A stretch of DNA of 64,000 bases from Lepidurus packardi. Its lineage: Eukaryota; Arthropoda; Branchiopoda; Notostraca; Triopsidae. The stretch lies in NCBI GenBank assembly GCA_023053545.1, contig JAKZAN010000007.1:3472001-3536000 (forward strand), in the 5' to 3' direction. The notes under the pieces are model-generated. The model was given only the letters and a program-made list of their open reading frames with translations, had not been told where the DNA came from and searched no databases. The translations under genes were made by a program, and so were the position numbers. Positions within the stretch are counted from its first letter, which is position 1. Each line of letters starts with the position of its first letter. Of this stretch, positions 46,893 to 59,124 are shown one piece after another.

Positions 46893-49800
46893 TTACGATC
46901 GGTGATAGTGGCCAGTATTATTGGCCTCGCGGGTACCGGTGGTAGCCGTCGAGTTAGTATGGTCGCCTCGCATAAAGGCGGTAAGGTTGCTCCAATGATT
47001 GAAGCCGCTTTGTATATGTTGAATATGGACTTCCACGTGGTTCCGGAACGAAGTTAAATTACTCGGTTCGAGTTTGGTCCGCAAATCACCTAACGTTTCC
47101 TGCAGCGCTTGCAATTCGTACGCTTGTCGATCCGTTTCGGCAAGGCACTGTTATGGGTAAAAATAAACGAATTGAAAAAATTGCAGTTGGGTTTTCAATC
47201 TTTTGCTATTGCTTTTTAACTAGTTGTACTAATTTAAAATTGTGGTAATTCCAAGGATAAGCAAGGAACATGTCGAGGTATTTCCCAACTGGAGGACGTT
47301 AAGAAATTTAAGTATAAGACGTTATTTTTTACCTTGATTTGCAGCATAAGGGAAGTGAGACCGGTAATGAGCGCGCTAACTGAGGAAGCCGTTTCGGGAG
47401 GAGTAGCAGGTGCCGCTATTCGGGCCCGCTTGGTGGCAGCAGCTGCCATGACCCGCTGCGCTTCCTCGTAACAGGTCTGTCGGATGGTGTCCGGTCCATC
47501 CATCAGCAGCAATCCCATATCTAAAGTCGACCATAGCTAGACACATTGGGGAGATACGAAAAAAGAAAGGAATTAGGAGCTTGCATAAATACATTTCTTG
47601 TCACAGTCTAGAGCTAAGACAATTCGTGTAACAAATTTTATGAGTCACTAAAAAGACTTCCAGCAGTCCACAAATTTGCAGGTTCGGCCATTGAAACATT
47701 AAAACCTAAGACTTGAGTACAGTACATAGCAGAATGAATGAGTGTGAATACGTGTGTGTATATATGTTTGTAAGTACCTGTACCTTTCAACGAAAAAAGT
47801 GATAAAATATCTTAAATGTAAACTTAGATTAGCAATGAGTAGCTCACGCAATTAAATACAGTAAAAAAATTAAAAATAAACAAAAGGACTTCCACCAATC
47901 TCAAAAACAATAACGTTTCAGGTACTTGTAAGAAACACAAATGACCCAGATCTCATTTCATATTTTTTTCCAAATCTTGTTTTCAATTATAGAAATGGTT
48001 TCCGATGCACTGTTTTGAAACGGGTACATTAGGTGTACCGAATATGCTAAAGTACATTCTCACAATGAGAATAAAAACAATGGCTAAAAAAACGAAAGCG
48101 TTACACACACACAAACCTAAAAGAAAATTAAGATGTAAGTAACCTTAATACCTTGCATAATCAACGACAATTAACCTTCACTTGCTCAAAGAAATCACAG
48201 ACGACATACTGCGAAAGTGTTCCTTCACATACAATATCCCTACAGTTATTCGGATAAATAATTTAAAGAAAGGAATTTGAATGCTCATTCACAGGATGAC
48301 GCATCCACTACCCACTCGACTTCGATAAACAATTACCCAACTTGTTTCTGAGTAAGCAACTTAATTAACTTTTTACCTTTAAGTGAAAACTGATTCATGA
48401 CGTTGAGCGACTTAACAAGTGTACAAGGGTAACACAATCTTGGAATTTTGCTTTTCATCAACCATATAAGCACTTAACTTCTAGAGGCCTTTGCAAACGT
48501 TTCGAAGTGGCATCACTTGTCATTTACAAGCCCGTTGCTAAGGCAACACGGCCAGGTCTAAAACTGTAGGCGCGCTTTTTCCAGCCAATCAGAGCAAAGT
48601 TTCTCCGAATGAAGGCTCTTGGAGCCAAAAGCAAATTGCATAACCTTACCTGCGCTAAAAAAGGCTACTAATAAAACAGAAAACCAAACTTCTTAACTAA
48701 TAAAGCTAATCAATTAAGCTATAAGATTCCTCTGCCCGTCCAGTCTGAAATTCCGTCTCATAACCTTTGTTTTGAAAATTGGACAGGGAAAAACTCCCGT
48801 CATCTCACCTTAATTAGGTTTGAACTTAGCAAAAGTATTTGATTCCAAACTTATTTATACCTTTGGAAAAATCCCTAATCGCAAGCGAAGGAATTTAAGA
48901 AAAAAATCCTTAATCATTTCTTACTTTAGAAACGAAAAAAACCCCTGGAAAATAAGGTTTTACAGCGAAACAAAAATTGGAATCTTGACTGGATAGAACT
49001 TACCTCCTGACAATGTTCCCTGACTTCAAGGAGTAACGAATTCAACTGTCGATTCAATCCCTCCAAGTCAAGAACCACTCTTGCATACATCCGTTGAAAA
49101 TCACCACGAATTTCTTCATTAAATGATTCTCGTTTTTCAGCTTCTGCGTTCATCTCTCGTAACATGGATATCTTCTTCTTTTTACTCTCCAGAACTTTGG
49201 TCAATTGTACCTGCAAAAACAATAATAATGAAAACAATTACTTCCTAGTGCGGATCATCAAAAATCAAGAAAACTTACGATTCGCATAAGGAATGCCACC
49301 GGGTACTCGCCCAACGTACTGTCCAATCTAGGAGGGCGTGGTTTAAGTGGCGAGCTCCCCCCAAACAGTGGATCACCACTCATTAAGTTGGGTCTGGGAG
49401 ATCCGGGGATGCTTTTGGCCATAGGACTGGCTAACCCGTGAGAGTGGCCAGGTGGGATTGGGGACAGGAAAGGTATAGAAGATGAAGACAACGTATTAGC
49501 ATTTGAAGGCGACGACGGAAAAGGTAACGTTGAGGAGGACGAAGTCAAATAAGCTGGCGGACGAGGGCGGAATCGCTGCGTCAAGCTTGTCAACGATATC
49601 ATATCTGGAGTTTCATTAGACTGCAAAAAAACAGAATTAGTACCTTAATGATTTATCACATTCCTTACCTGGAAGGTTTAAAAAAAAAAACTTACCAAAA
49701 CTTCATAGTCGTGCACAGAATGGGTGCCAATACCCTGACGATCGAAACTGATGCGATAGGTATTGTTGGATGTGTCTACTGCATCCACTTGCCCCATAAA

Positions 49801-51496
49801 CAATCCATCCTGAAAAAAAAATAATGAATGCCAAATTAATCAAAAAGCTCTAAATTCTACAGATTTTTTTCATAAATAGGGCTAACTAAATTAAAATTGA
49901 CGCCCCCAACATTACCTGTGGTTGTCTGAGGCGAGCAGTGACTTTGGTACCAATAGATAACGGTAAAGGGATCTCGTCTGGCAAATCCCTCGTCACCGCA
50001 CTCAAATCTGTCACTTTCCTTTGCTGTAATAACCGTATATTCTTCCGTTTTCGCGCCAATTCCTCCCTCTCTTCAGTGAAGAAAGCCTAAAAATAGGACT
50101 TATTAAACAACTTGTGACTAAAAACTTGCAATTGTATACTTGTGAGCATCTCCTTGGCCTTCCCATTAATTTCCGGATGGCACACCACTCCACCCTGGTC
50201 AAATTCCGCGTTTTGAGTTGGGGAAACGATTCTTTGAGACACACCATAAAATCGTTATCACCTTCAAATAAAACCCTGCAAGATAGAGAAAAATATTACC
50301 AATTTTTTTTTTTTTTTTAAATTGGGAATATTTGTACTTGTCAATATTGCTGTAAAACCACTCATAGCACACCCATTTATGAGCTTTGGGCAACTTGAGT
50401 AAGTTTCGTAACCGGGTTCCCAGGACTTTGGTCAAATTACGCTCCAAATTCGGGACGATGGATTTCCGTGCGCCTCGAGTAGAGATTACCGAAGGTGGTG
50501 GAGATGTCGAAGGCCCTGATCCAGCTGCTGGAGACGCTGGAGTTGAAGAAGAGGCTCTGGGCGTGGCAGAGGCGGCAGCTGCTCTCAACTTGAGCGTGCG
50601 TTTCGGCGCTGGGGGCGGAGTTTTGGCTTTGTTGGCTCTGGTGTTGGGCATAGGGCGTTTCACAGGTGAAGAAGGAGCTGACACAGCTTTATTCTTGCGA
50701 GGAGAACGGGTAGTAGGGCCCATGACTACGTTTTCATCATAAAATAAGCGGTTTTTCTTCCGTACGCGAGCAGGCTATACAAGAAAAACAAAAGGATTAA
50801 ATTTATTTCCATCCAAATAGTTGGTTAAGAAAATATTTTGTTTTATACCGTTCCGCGACGATTTAAGACCACAGAATTGCTTCCTGGTTTAACTTTGGCT
50901 GGCCGATCATCTCCCACACGTTTGAGGCCAAGCATTTCAGGCCCCAAGATCATTGGCTCATCCTCAGCATCATCTGAAGGGCAAGTGCTATCTTCTACCT
51001 TGATTTCCTCCTCACTTTTCAAACTTAAGCCTCCGTTTTTTATGGCTAGCAAGGCTTCTGCTGATTCAGCTGTAAAAGAAATAAAATCTTGTAATTATTT
51101 TCAAGTTAAACAACTGTTTCTGTACGAAAGCTTTCGACAACAGTAAAAGTTGTTCTTAATGTTGATGTAATAACAATTTTTCAGGAATGTGGATGTTCAA
51201 AGGTAAAAATTAATAAAAAAAAAACAAAAGTTATGGAAAGTTTGAATCTTTGAAAATGGGCGCAGGACGCCTCGAATAGAAATGAAGGTGGGGGGTTAAC
51301 CTTCTGCACTGACGCTTTCCATGAGAACGGCTTAATTCTGTCTGAACTACATGCACACATCACCCCCACTGGAGGATGACTAAACAAGCAATCAATTTGC
51401 AATGATTTAGCGTTGATTATTCACAATTCAAAGCCTTTTTGGTACCAAAAATTGCACGTCCGAAATCCAAACTTAACTTTCAAGCGCGTCCGCCAT
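46893..51496 (-). CDS. LIN9: LIN-9 (MuvB/DREAM complex subunit; Mip130/aly homologue)
   Basis: Ten minus-strand exons join in frame to 701 residues: 51478-51496, 50849-51069, 50338-50774, 50140-50275, 49916-50086, 49696-49809, 49279-49620, 49004-49210, 47333-47536, 46893-47147. LIN-9 is the core scaffold of MuvB, which with E2F/RB-like or MYB partners represses or activates cell-cycle genes. The DIRP domain (about 200-305) reads NLLKLPKAHKWVCYEWFYSN, then CLKESFPQLKTRNLTRVEW and LMGRPRRCS. A Tudor-like part follows (GTKVTARLR ... DGLFMGQVDAVDT ... FDRQGIGTHSV, about 310-365). Then come a serine/proline-rich linker, a coiled coil (480-549) and the conserved C-terminus ending near IQHIQSGFNHWSNL. 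The N-terminus is rich in alanine and proline. Exon 1 (six codons, MADALE) rests on a GTTAAG donor and is least sure. Confidence 0.95.
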
Positions 51497-51929
51497 CTTC
51501 ACTTACACTTACTGAGGGCGCTGGCGTGGCACTCCTTATTCCAGCGCGTCATTTGGATGGACCAATAGCAGCCCTGCCTTCACTCCAACGTTATGCTTAC
51601 CTTATGCTAGCGTGAGCGAATGGTGTGCTGCCTGACGCCACTACGACCCAGTTAGGTTGCTTCACTCGATCAACTCGAACCCTGACCGTATTAAATAGCA
51701 TAAAAGGGCATATATTTCCTCTATTAAGCTGTAGTACAAGCAAATCAGATTTATTCGTCCTAATACAATCCTTGGCAAAGGCACGAACCGTTAGCAGGAC
51801 CTTAAAAGATGTGTAATTTTGTCTTTTTAAGAGAATCAATCACAGAATAAATAATCCCCTGTTTGGAAAATGACAAGTTTAAGCAAATGAAACACGATAT
51901 CACTCGTAAACGACTTCTGAAATAAGGAA
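51497..51929. promoter_or_regulatory. Spacer between TRIM2/3 3' end and lin-9 5' end
   Basis: Only 433 bp separate the TRIM2/3 stop from the lin-9 start, both on the minus strand. It must hold the TRIM2/3 3' UTR, whose likely polyadenylation signal is TTTATT on the plus strand at 51750-51755, and the lin-9 promoter/5' UTR. No TATA box is clear. Confidence 0.5.
51750..51755 (-). terminator. Likely polyadenylation signal of TRIM2/3
   Basis: AATAAA on the minus strand about 175 nt after the stop codon. Confidence 0.45.
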
Positions 51930-54900
51930 CTAAAATCGCAACGAAGCTGCAGCCAGAGGTGGTTGATAACGGTACACCTTTAGGCAATGATTGCCCGAAT
52001 CTGCGACAATAACGTGTCCATCTGGACTCAAAGTCAAACCTTGTGGCCCATAAAGAGGATCTGCAGCTGTATTCACGTACTGCAAGAAAAACCCGGCACG
52101 GTCAAAGACCTAAAAGAAAATAGAAATCCATTGCCTCCGTGTCTAAAGTAAAGCTATTTTAAGGTATAAAGAGCACCTGAAAACCGGGATCTTTTTTTTC
52201 TTGTCACGGAAAACGTTTACCTGAATACGTGAATTTCCCCAATCTGCAACCAAAATATTATCATGCGAATCCACCGCAATTCCGGTGGGGGCATTAAACT
52301 GCCCACTGCCTTCTCCGTTGGTTCCAAAGCTATACAAGTACTTTCCGTTTCCATCAAACACCTAAGAAACGAAAACTTTCATTTATTCTCTGCAACTTTC
52401 CAGACTTATGCAGTTTTTTTCAGATTTTCTTTATGTGTTTTTCTTACTTTGACGGAGTGGTTGTGGAAATCGGAAACCACAGCCTGACCTAAACTATTGA
52501 CGGCCACAAAATGCGGTCCTGCCAAATGATCCACCATAGAACCACGTGACCCGAATTTGCCCACCAATCTCCCATTGCTTTGAAAGATGTACACGCAAGA
52601 CGCTTTATTATCTACAACCAAAATCCGCCCTTGCTGATCCACAGCCACGCCCTTTGGCCCTGCTCAAAATACAATAAGGAAAGAGTAAAGTTCAATCAGA
52701 GGTCCAATCCAAAAAAATCTAATTTTACCTAAGAGTTTTCCTGTTCCAATTCGTGAGACGAACTTGCCATTCGCTTCAAATAACGAAACCCATCGATTCT
52801 CGTAATCGGCTACCACATAATTGCCATTGGGCAATACGGCTACGCCCGTTGGTCGTTGCAATTGCCCAACAGACCTTCCTCGCTCTCCAAACCTTAAAAA
52901 AATACGTATTAAAAAATTTAGTTAAATGCGCTTGAAGACATCGAATACAAATGTAAGTTAACAAAACGTTTACAAGATTACCTAATTTTACATTCCCCAG
53001 TACTACTGAATATCTGGATACATTGGTTGTTCGAATCCGCGGATACGATTTTCCCGTTTGGTGCACAACAAACCCCCTGCGAAAAGAAAAAGATTCTAAT
53101 TCTATCTTACGATAATTAAATGAGTTGAAATTACCTGAGGGTTTGTAAATTCACCTCTGCCGCGTCCTCGCATGCCGATGCGCATAATGAGATCGTCCTG
53201 GATGGGGGTTCGCACTCGTTTGCTGGACATGGACGCCGAAGTAGAGGAAAGTCGAGAAGTAGGTCTGACACGCAAGCTGCCTGAGCGTCGAAAGCTGCTC
53301 GAGCGCGAAAAAGAGCCCAAGGAAAGGTCATCGCGGGATTCTTCTTCGTTACAAGCTCGGACCTAATTCAGATAAATTAAGTTAAAAGATACAAAGATAA
53401 AAATGTTATTTTTCTTTTCCACATAACGAATCTTTTTATGAAAGAATAAGTCTTTTAACTTTTTCCTTAAATTACATTTTCTAAAATGAATTGAGACAAC
53501 TTTCTAAAAACATTTTACGCTTTCCAATAAGTTTCGTGAGGCTTCAAGCAATTCTTTTAGTTTTAAGAGGAATTTGCGGAGAAAAACTCAACAACAATGA
53601 ATTTTAATCTTCTAAATATGAAAATGAAATGATGAAAAATAAATAAGAAATAAGTGCCAACGAATTAGCTACGTAATAGATCACCACTTAATATAATTAC
53701 TCATCTTAATTTAATGAATTGAGCAAGAAAATTTGTTTAAACTTTTGTTTGCTAGGTGGTTAGCTTACTTTGAATGGACTGTAGCGAATATTTCTTCCTG
53801 CCACAAGAATGTTGACGTCGTAGTGGCCTTCTTGGGGCAACATAAACAAAACCTCATAACGTCCTTCCCCCAGAAAAGCTACCTTGGGTAACGTGGGGGT
53901 GGAGGCACATAATTCTTTTAGACTATAGGAGGAATTAAGCTCACTATCTGGATGAATGGGACAAGGCGCAAAGCCCGTTTTGGGAGAAAAAAGGGTAACG
54001 GATTTTTTAGTGGTTGGCGCGAAATTTGAATTCAAATTCAAACGAGGCAACCGTTGCTCGAGCACAGTTTCGTTTATAGGACTGCGCGGAGATTCTGGCT
54101 GAGAAACGGACGTTTTTACGCTCAGTAAATGCTCAGGCGTTGCCACCACGGGAGGTAAGGATGACTCGTGATCCGAAGTGGGGGTATCCGATGATTTGGA
54201 TGATTCTGCTACCAAATGACTCAATTGCGATTCAAGACCCGGTAAAGTGGCGGGACTACAAACATCCGGCATGCTAATAAGGGCATGTTGGAGGGTGGGT
54301 TCGGGGGAATCCCGTGAATTAGGTTTGGATGAGGTCACGCTCGCTTGTGCTGAACTAGTTTTGGCAAGCCAGTTAGGGAATTCGTGGCATCGGAGGACCA
54401 GTTTAACGTTCGAATCGCTTGACTCCGTCAGTATCTTGCCTTGTGCGTCGCGCAAGATTACGACAACTCGGCATACGTGGTTGACGATCGTCCGTTGCGC
54501 GTCCAAGACTTCGCCTTTCGCTTCGCAGAGCCACGGCGCGACACCCGAGCTCTGGACGGTTCCAAGACTTTGCATTGCGTCTAAGAGATCTTCGAGGCCC
54601 TGTGCGTCGAACTTGAGTTCTTCGCTTGTCGGTACCATGGAAGGAATCCGTGTTGTGGCTAACCAGGTAAGTCGCTCGGTGACTTGTTTTTTGAGGAGAA
54701 GGGTTTGCATGGCTGAGCATACGTCCAAACCTTGGGAAGTCACTTGGCACAAGGTTTGTAACTCTTGGAACCAGTTCTGATAGTGTGTGAGCTTCTGCAC
54801 ATGTGCAGCCTGTTTCGTATCGTTAGCGTCCTGCAAATCGCGTAAAAGAACCCGACGACGCTGCTGGGCACCCCTTAAGATCAAATCCGAAGTTGATTCG

Positions 54901-57712
54901 ATTCCCTGTTGCGCATGCGTCTGTTGATCCTCGAGTAAAGACTGCGCAGCCATCACTTGCTTTAAAGCCAATCCTAACAGCGCCACCTAATGAATAAAAC
55001 TATGATTAAATATAACTATGATAAATTTCATCAATCCGAATGAATTAACCTAAGCTATTAATTATATAACTCAGATTTAATCTTAGTAAGTCAAAGCACA
55101 ATTCTTAATAGGGTAAAACTGAGTAATGCGCTAAATAAATTTTTAAGAAATTACTTTGTAAAAGTTCGGGTAAACCCTTTTCTTTAAAGACTACATACAC
55201 TAAGAAACGAATATGCAAAATGGCAAATATGTTCAGTTTAGTTCTTTGTTTTTCAATCTAAGTCTCCAAAACTATTCACCTGAGATTTGGCACGATCCAG
55301 CAAATGCACTAAGGTTTGTTTCTGTTCTTCTGCGGCCGCTGGCAAACGTAAAGAATGATGATCACGGTGTTCGATATCCGTACAGGAACTACAAGCTGCA
55401 ACTTCACAATCGTTGCAGTAAAACTTGAGCGTTTGCCCTTTTTCCACAAGGAAATTCGCAATTATTGCTTATTTCAGATCTATGACAAAAAATTAATCAC
55501 CGGAATGACGAGGGCACAGGAAATGAGACTCTTCTTCCGTTCCCGAATCTTCTTTGCTTATTGGCAGATTTCCTGAGGATTCCAAACTAGATTGTAACGT
55601 TTCTGGGCGTAACGTTCGAACTACTTCCATCAGTTGGATAAGAATTTCGTTGGTTTGGAGCGATAAGACCTTTGAAAAGAAGAAGAAACGTACAAAATAC
55701 GATAAGAAAACACATGGGACCTTATCATTGTTGTTTTTCTAAAAGTGAATGGTGACGTATACCCCTTCCGGTGGCAGAATGGATTGCTGTCGGCAAACGG
55801 GACAAATGAGAATCAAACTTTGGTCTGGAAGATAGTTCTGCAAGCATTGTTGGCAAAACGAGTGCAAACAGGGCAAAACCTGGAAAAAACGACAAAAGAA
55901 AACGAGAATCGCATTGTGACAGGGTACAACTACGTGAACAGTATGTTTGGAAATACAACGCTCCAGCATTTCATTTCAAAAGACATGGAAACTGGATTGT
56001 ACGACTGGAAAAAAGTAAGACGGGGATCTGCTATAAAACGTTCTGCTTTCCCCCTACCAGGATTCAATCGTTGATCAGCCGGGACCATGGCCAAAGGTAC
56101 GTACAGAGTACACTGTTTTCTCAAAATTCCTTCGTGGTACTCACTTTAGCAGTGATTGAAGTTTGAGTTTAGAAGACGGGTATGGGTACGCAAGTACGTG
56201 CGTATATGCATGTCAGACGCTTGGGAATTTCACTATGTACTAACCTTTAAGAATAGTTATTCTAATTGCGGTTCTCTGTCTTCTAGTTTGGTGGGTTGTG
56301 CTTGGCTGTTTCTTGTTATTGTCAGCTCAGGCACAGGGACCAGATGGAGACGACGATGGAGGTAACGACGGCGGTGATGGGGGCCCTGAACCGTTTCCGT
56401 TTGTTCGATCCAGACGCGCTACCGAGGATACATCTGGCTCATACGAAGCTCCGAAGCTAGTTTACATGTACCCGTCTGAAGAAGAACCCATGCGCTACGC
56501 TCGCGACGTCGACGATTCCGACGACGACGACATGATGAGTAATACCAAGACTACTACTACTACACCAAAACCGAGTCAGAGGCTACGTCGTACATCCGGA
56601 AGATACCGTCGTAGTGGTCCGTACCCCGTGCGATATCAAGTCCCTCAGTCGTACCCTCAATCATGCATCTGCCATCCCATATACCCACCTCCCATGGAGG
56701 CGTACCCACCTCCCACGGAGACGTACCCACCTCCTACGACGTACCGACCGCCAGCTTATCCAGCCTACGAGCCGTTGTACGCACCTCCTACGACGTACCG
56801 ACCGTCAGCTTATCCAGCCTACGAGCCGTCTTATGCACCTCCCACGACGTACCGTCCAACAGCATATCCTCCGTACGAGCCACAATATCCACCAACAACG
56901 ACGTACCGACCTCCAGCTTATGATCCACAGTACCCGCCTCCTCCCCCACCTTACCCATCGCGTAATCGTCGCGACGCTGAAGAAGATGAGGAAGGCAGGC
57001 ATAACAATTACAAGCCGTACGAGTACGAACGTAAACAGTACCCTCCCTCGGAGGAATCCTATGACTACCCACCCAGCAAGTACCCTCCTAAGTACGAAGA
57101 AGAGGAAGAGGAGCACAAGCAGAACTACCGGCCATATCCCCCACTTGCAAAATATCAGCCCAGCAAGTACTCATCCCCTACTGAAGAATACCCACCCAAA
57201 TATCCTTCTCCTCCGCCGCCTCCACAATACCCACCAAACAAGTACCCTCCTCCGCCACCGCCGGCGCAATACCCACCGAACAAGTACCCTCCCCCACCGC
57301 CACAATACCAGCCTCCACAAGAGTATGTACCTAACAAGTACCCTCGCCCCCCATCCCAAGAGTACGCACCTCCCCCCAAGTACAATGAACCTAAGCCTCC
57401 TCCTCCTCCCTACAGACCCCCAAGTGGACCCAGGTACAAGCGTTCCACTTAAACCCTGCCTCGTTTTGTACTCTATTTTATCGTATCTTAATAATTTGTA
57501 AAAATAAGTTAATTTTACGTTGCATTAAAAGTACATGAATGGAAAATAAATCAAATACACGTTTATAACACGAAACGCTTTTGTCTTACTTTGGGTACGT
57601 TGTACGTCTTTTGGCAAATCGGACAGGAAAACACATCGGCTTGTAGGTACACGTGGCTTATAGCTGTACTCGTTGACTGATGCGTGTTTGGTGAAGTCGA
57701 TTGTGCAGCCAT
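51930..57712 (-). CDS. TRIM2/3: TRIM2/TRIM3-type RING-B-box-filamin-NHL protein
   Basis: Eleven exons join in frame to 934 residues: 57590-57712, 55763-55879, 55501-55669, 55280-55437, 53769-54986, 53135-53362, 52982-53076, 52729-52892, 52448-52659, 52221-52361, 51930-52109. The RING (30-70) has CPIC, then VLPCLHSFC and CPVC. A B-box (132-165) starts CPRH and has FYCNDC. A coiled coil follows, then a filamin-type repeat (about 357-595, ending RYSPFK) and six NHL repeats (about 640-934), with [33 protein letters not shown] and [14 protein letters not shown]. In order and wording it matches animal TRIM2/TRIM3 ubiquitin ligases rather than Brat or Wech. The filamin repeat carries a ~150-residue Ser/Pro-rich insertion. 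The exon starting at 55437 uses a weak acceptor (AAAAAG), chosen because it restores normal B-box spacing. The first coding intron contains another gene on the opposite strand. Confidence 0.94.
56032..56038 (+). promoter_or_regulatory. TATA box of the nested proline-rich gene
   Basis: TATAAAA lies 49 nt upstream of the ATG at 56087, leaving about 20-25 nt of 5' UTR if transcription starts about 30 nt downstream. Confidence 0.6.
56087..57452 (+). CDS. Secreted proline/tyrosine-rich repeat protein, nested in TRIM2/3 intron
   Basis: Two exons, 56087-56096 and 56287-57452, join to 391 residues. The short first exon is needed to complete a signal peptide ([20 protein letters not shown]). The mature part is acidic, then basic, with dibasic sites (RSRR, NRRD) suggesting furin-type processing. 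It then becomes dominated by YPPP/YAPP units. A roughly 17-residue unit around PPTTYRPxAYPxYEPxY repeats four times (57th to 61st hundred bases of the region, about 56730-56940), followed by NKYPPPPPP-type repeats. Only a single Cys pair (CIC) is seen. This composition fits an extracellular structural protein such as a cuticle, shell or adhesive matrix component. No chitin-binding R&R motif is visible. No named family can be assigned. Confidence 0.8.
57545..57550 (+). terminator. Polyadenylation signal of the nested proline-rich gene
   Basis: AATAAA 93 nt after the stop codon and 40 nt short of the TRIM2/3 exon 1 boundary, so the two transcripts barely avoid overlapping in exons. Confidence 0.6.
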
Positions 57713-58126
57713 TTTAAACCTGATAAATTATACAAAGTTCATAATTACTAGTACTTTTACATCCAAGCGTACGAAGTACAACAGACACATCCAAGTATTT
57801 TAAAACCAAGTATTTTAAACTATTTAAGATCCCAGTGATTAAGACACTAGTTAAAATGAACATTTATCAAGTGAATGATCCAAACCCAAATAGTACAAAC
57901 ATAAGTACGTGAAATTAAGCACGAATTGGCGCTAAAGCACGCCAATCTGCAACACGACTTGAACTCGTATTAATATAGTTAATAATAACAGCTAATTATT
58001 CTAGCCTTTATAACCCATGATATAGTTCCTATATAAAGTTCGAATCAAATTTAACTTAATTCATAACTAGCACATGACGTACGTGCGTATACCATGTACA
58101 GTAGTATCTAGCTAAAGTGTATAGGC

Positions 58127-58261
58127 GAAAGATATCCGTCCAATCAAAGTTCGACTTCGCCAGTTAGTACGTTAAAAACAAAAAAATTCACTGTTGCCAG
58201 CAATGAAACAATAACTGGCTACAAGGGGCGAAATGGGTACCCGATTGGACGGATATCTTTC
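58127..58261. repeat. Inverted repeat with 19-bp perfect arms
   Basis: GAAAGATATCCGTCCAATC (58127-58145) is the exact reverse complement of 58243-58261. The 97-bp middle also pairs partly: CGCCAGTTAG faces TAACTGGC, and CACTGTTG faces CAGCAATG. The whole can fold into one long hairpin. It could be a small foldback MITE or a structured transcript. No flanking duplication was recognised. Confidence 0.7.
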
Positions 58262-59088
58262 CCAAGTGAACTTTTACTCCGACAGAACTGTACGGTACAT
58301 ACGCACCAGTGCAATTTCCTTTTTTAAAGACTTATTCCACACTGTACAGTCTAATTATTCTCTAAGTACACTCTAAGCACACTCCAAATAACTAAGTTAA
58401 CATTTTCGCGTAGAAAATCCAAAGATAAACAGACTTTCAGGGCCCCAAAACCTTGACTCGCCTTTAACTTGAAAGTGCAGTATAAAAACAAACAAAAAAA
58501 AGAACAGGTAAAAGTTATATTACATTACCCAGTACGGTACTTAAGTGCTCGACATAAAAGCCAACACGTCCTAGTCATTCATTTTCCCTACGTCTTTCGT
58601 CTTTCTCTCCCACCTTTACCTTCGCCACATGCTTATTATACGTTGATGGTCAGGCCAGGAAAAAGACCCAAGATAATACCCCATGTTATATCACTTCCGG
58701 CACCTGCGCCCTGCCAGGAGCAATGGAATAACAACACTAACAATAACGATAATAACACCAGTTCCCTAAGTTCACAAAGCATTCTTTTACCTGCTCCCAC
58801 TAAAAATCTTCCAATACAAGAACTATAAAAAAAAGTCCCCCCAAAATCTGTCCCACAATCAAAAATTCCTTACGAAATAATAACTATGGGAAAAACGGTC
58901 TTTTCCATTCCACTTTTTTTCCTTCACTCCCCAAAAAGAGACCCAATAGCAAAACATTTGATACACACTAAAACCGTTCAGCTTGATTGCTCATCCGTCC
59001 AGTCTCCTTTCTTCGCCATTCTTCACTATTTCAGTTTCGGAAATAAAATAAAAATTACAAAAATATACAAGTGCCAAAAACAGCACCC

Positions 59089-59092
59089 AAAA

Positions 59093-59115
<23 letters not shown>
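59089..59115. repeat. Poly(A) tract of 27
   Basis: An uninterrupted A run. No retroposed gene is recognisable next to it. Confidence 0.8.

Positions 59116-59124
<9 letters not shown>

Noticed and set aside
54247-54780. 177-codon plus-strand open frame
   Set aside because: It lies antisense to the large filamin exon of TRIM2/3, whose frame is supported by domains and splice sites. No family features of its own.
56614-57501. 295-codon plus-strand open frame rich in threonine, arginine and histidine
   Set aside because: An out-of-frame reading of the repeat exon of the proline-rich gene. It lacks a signal peptide, and repetitive codons keep alternative frames open.
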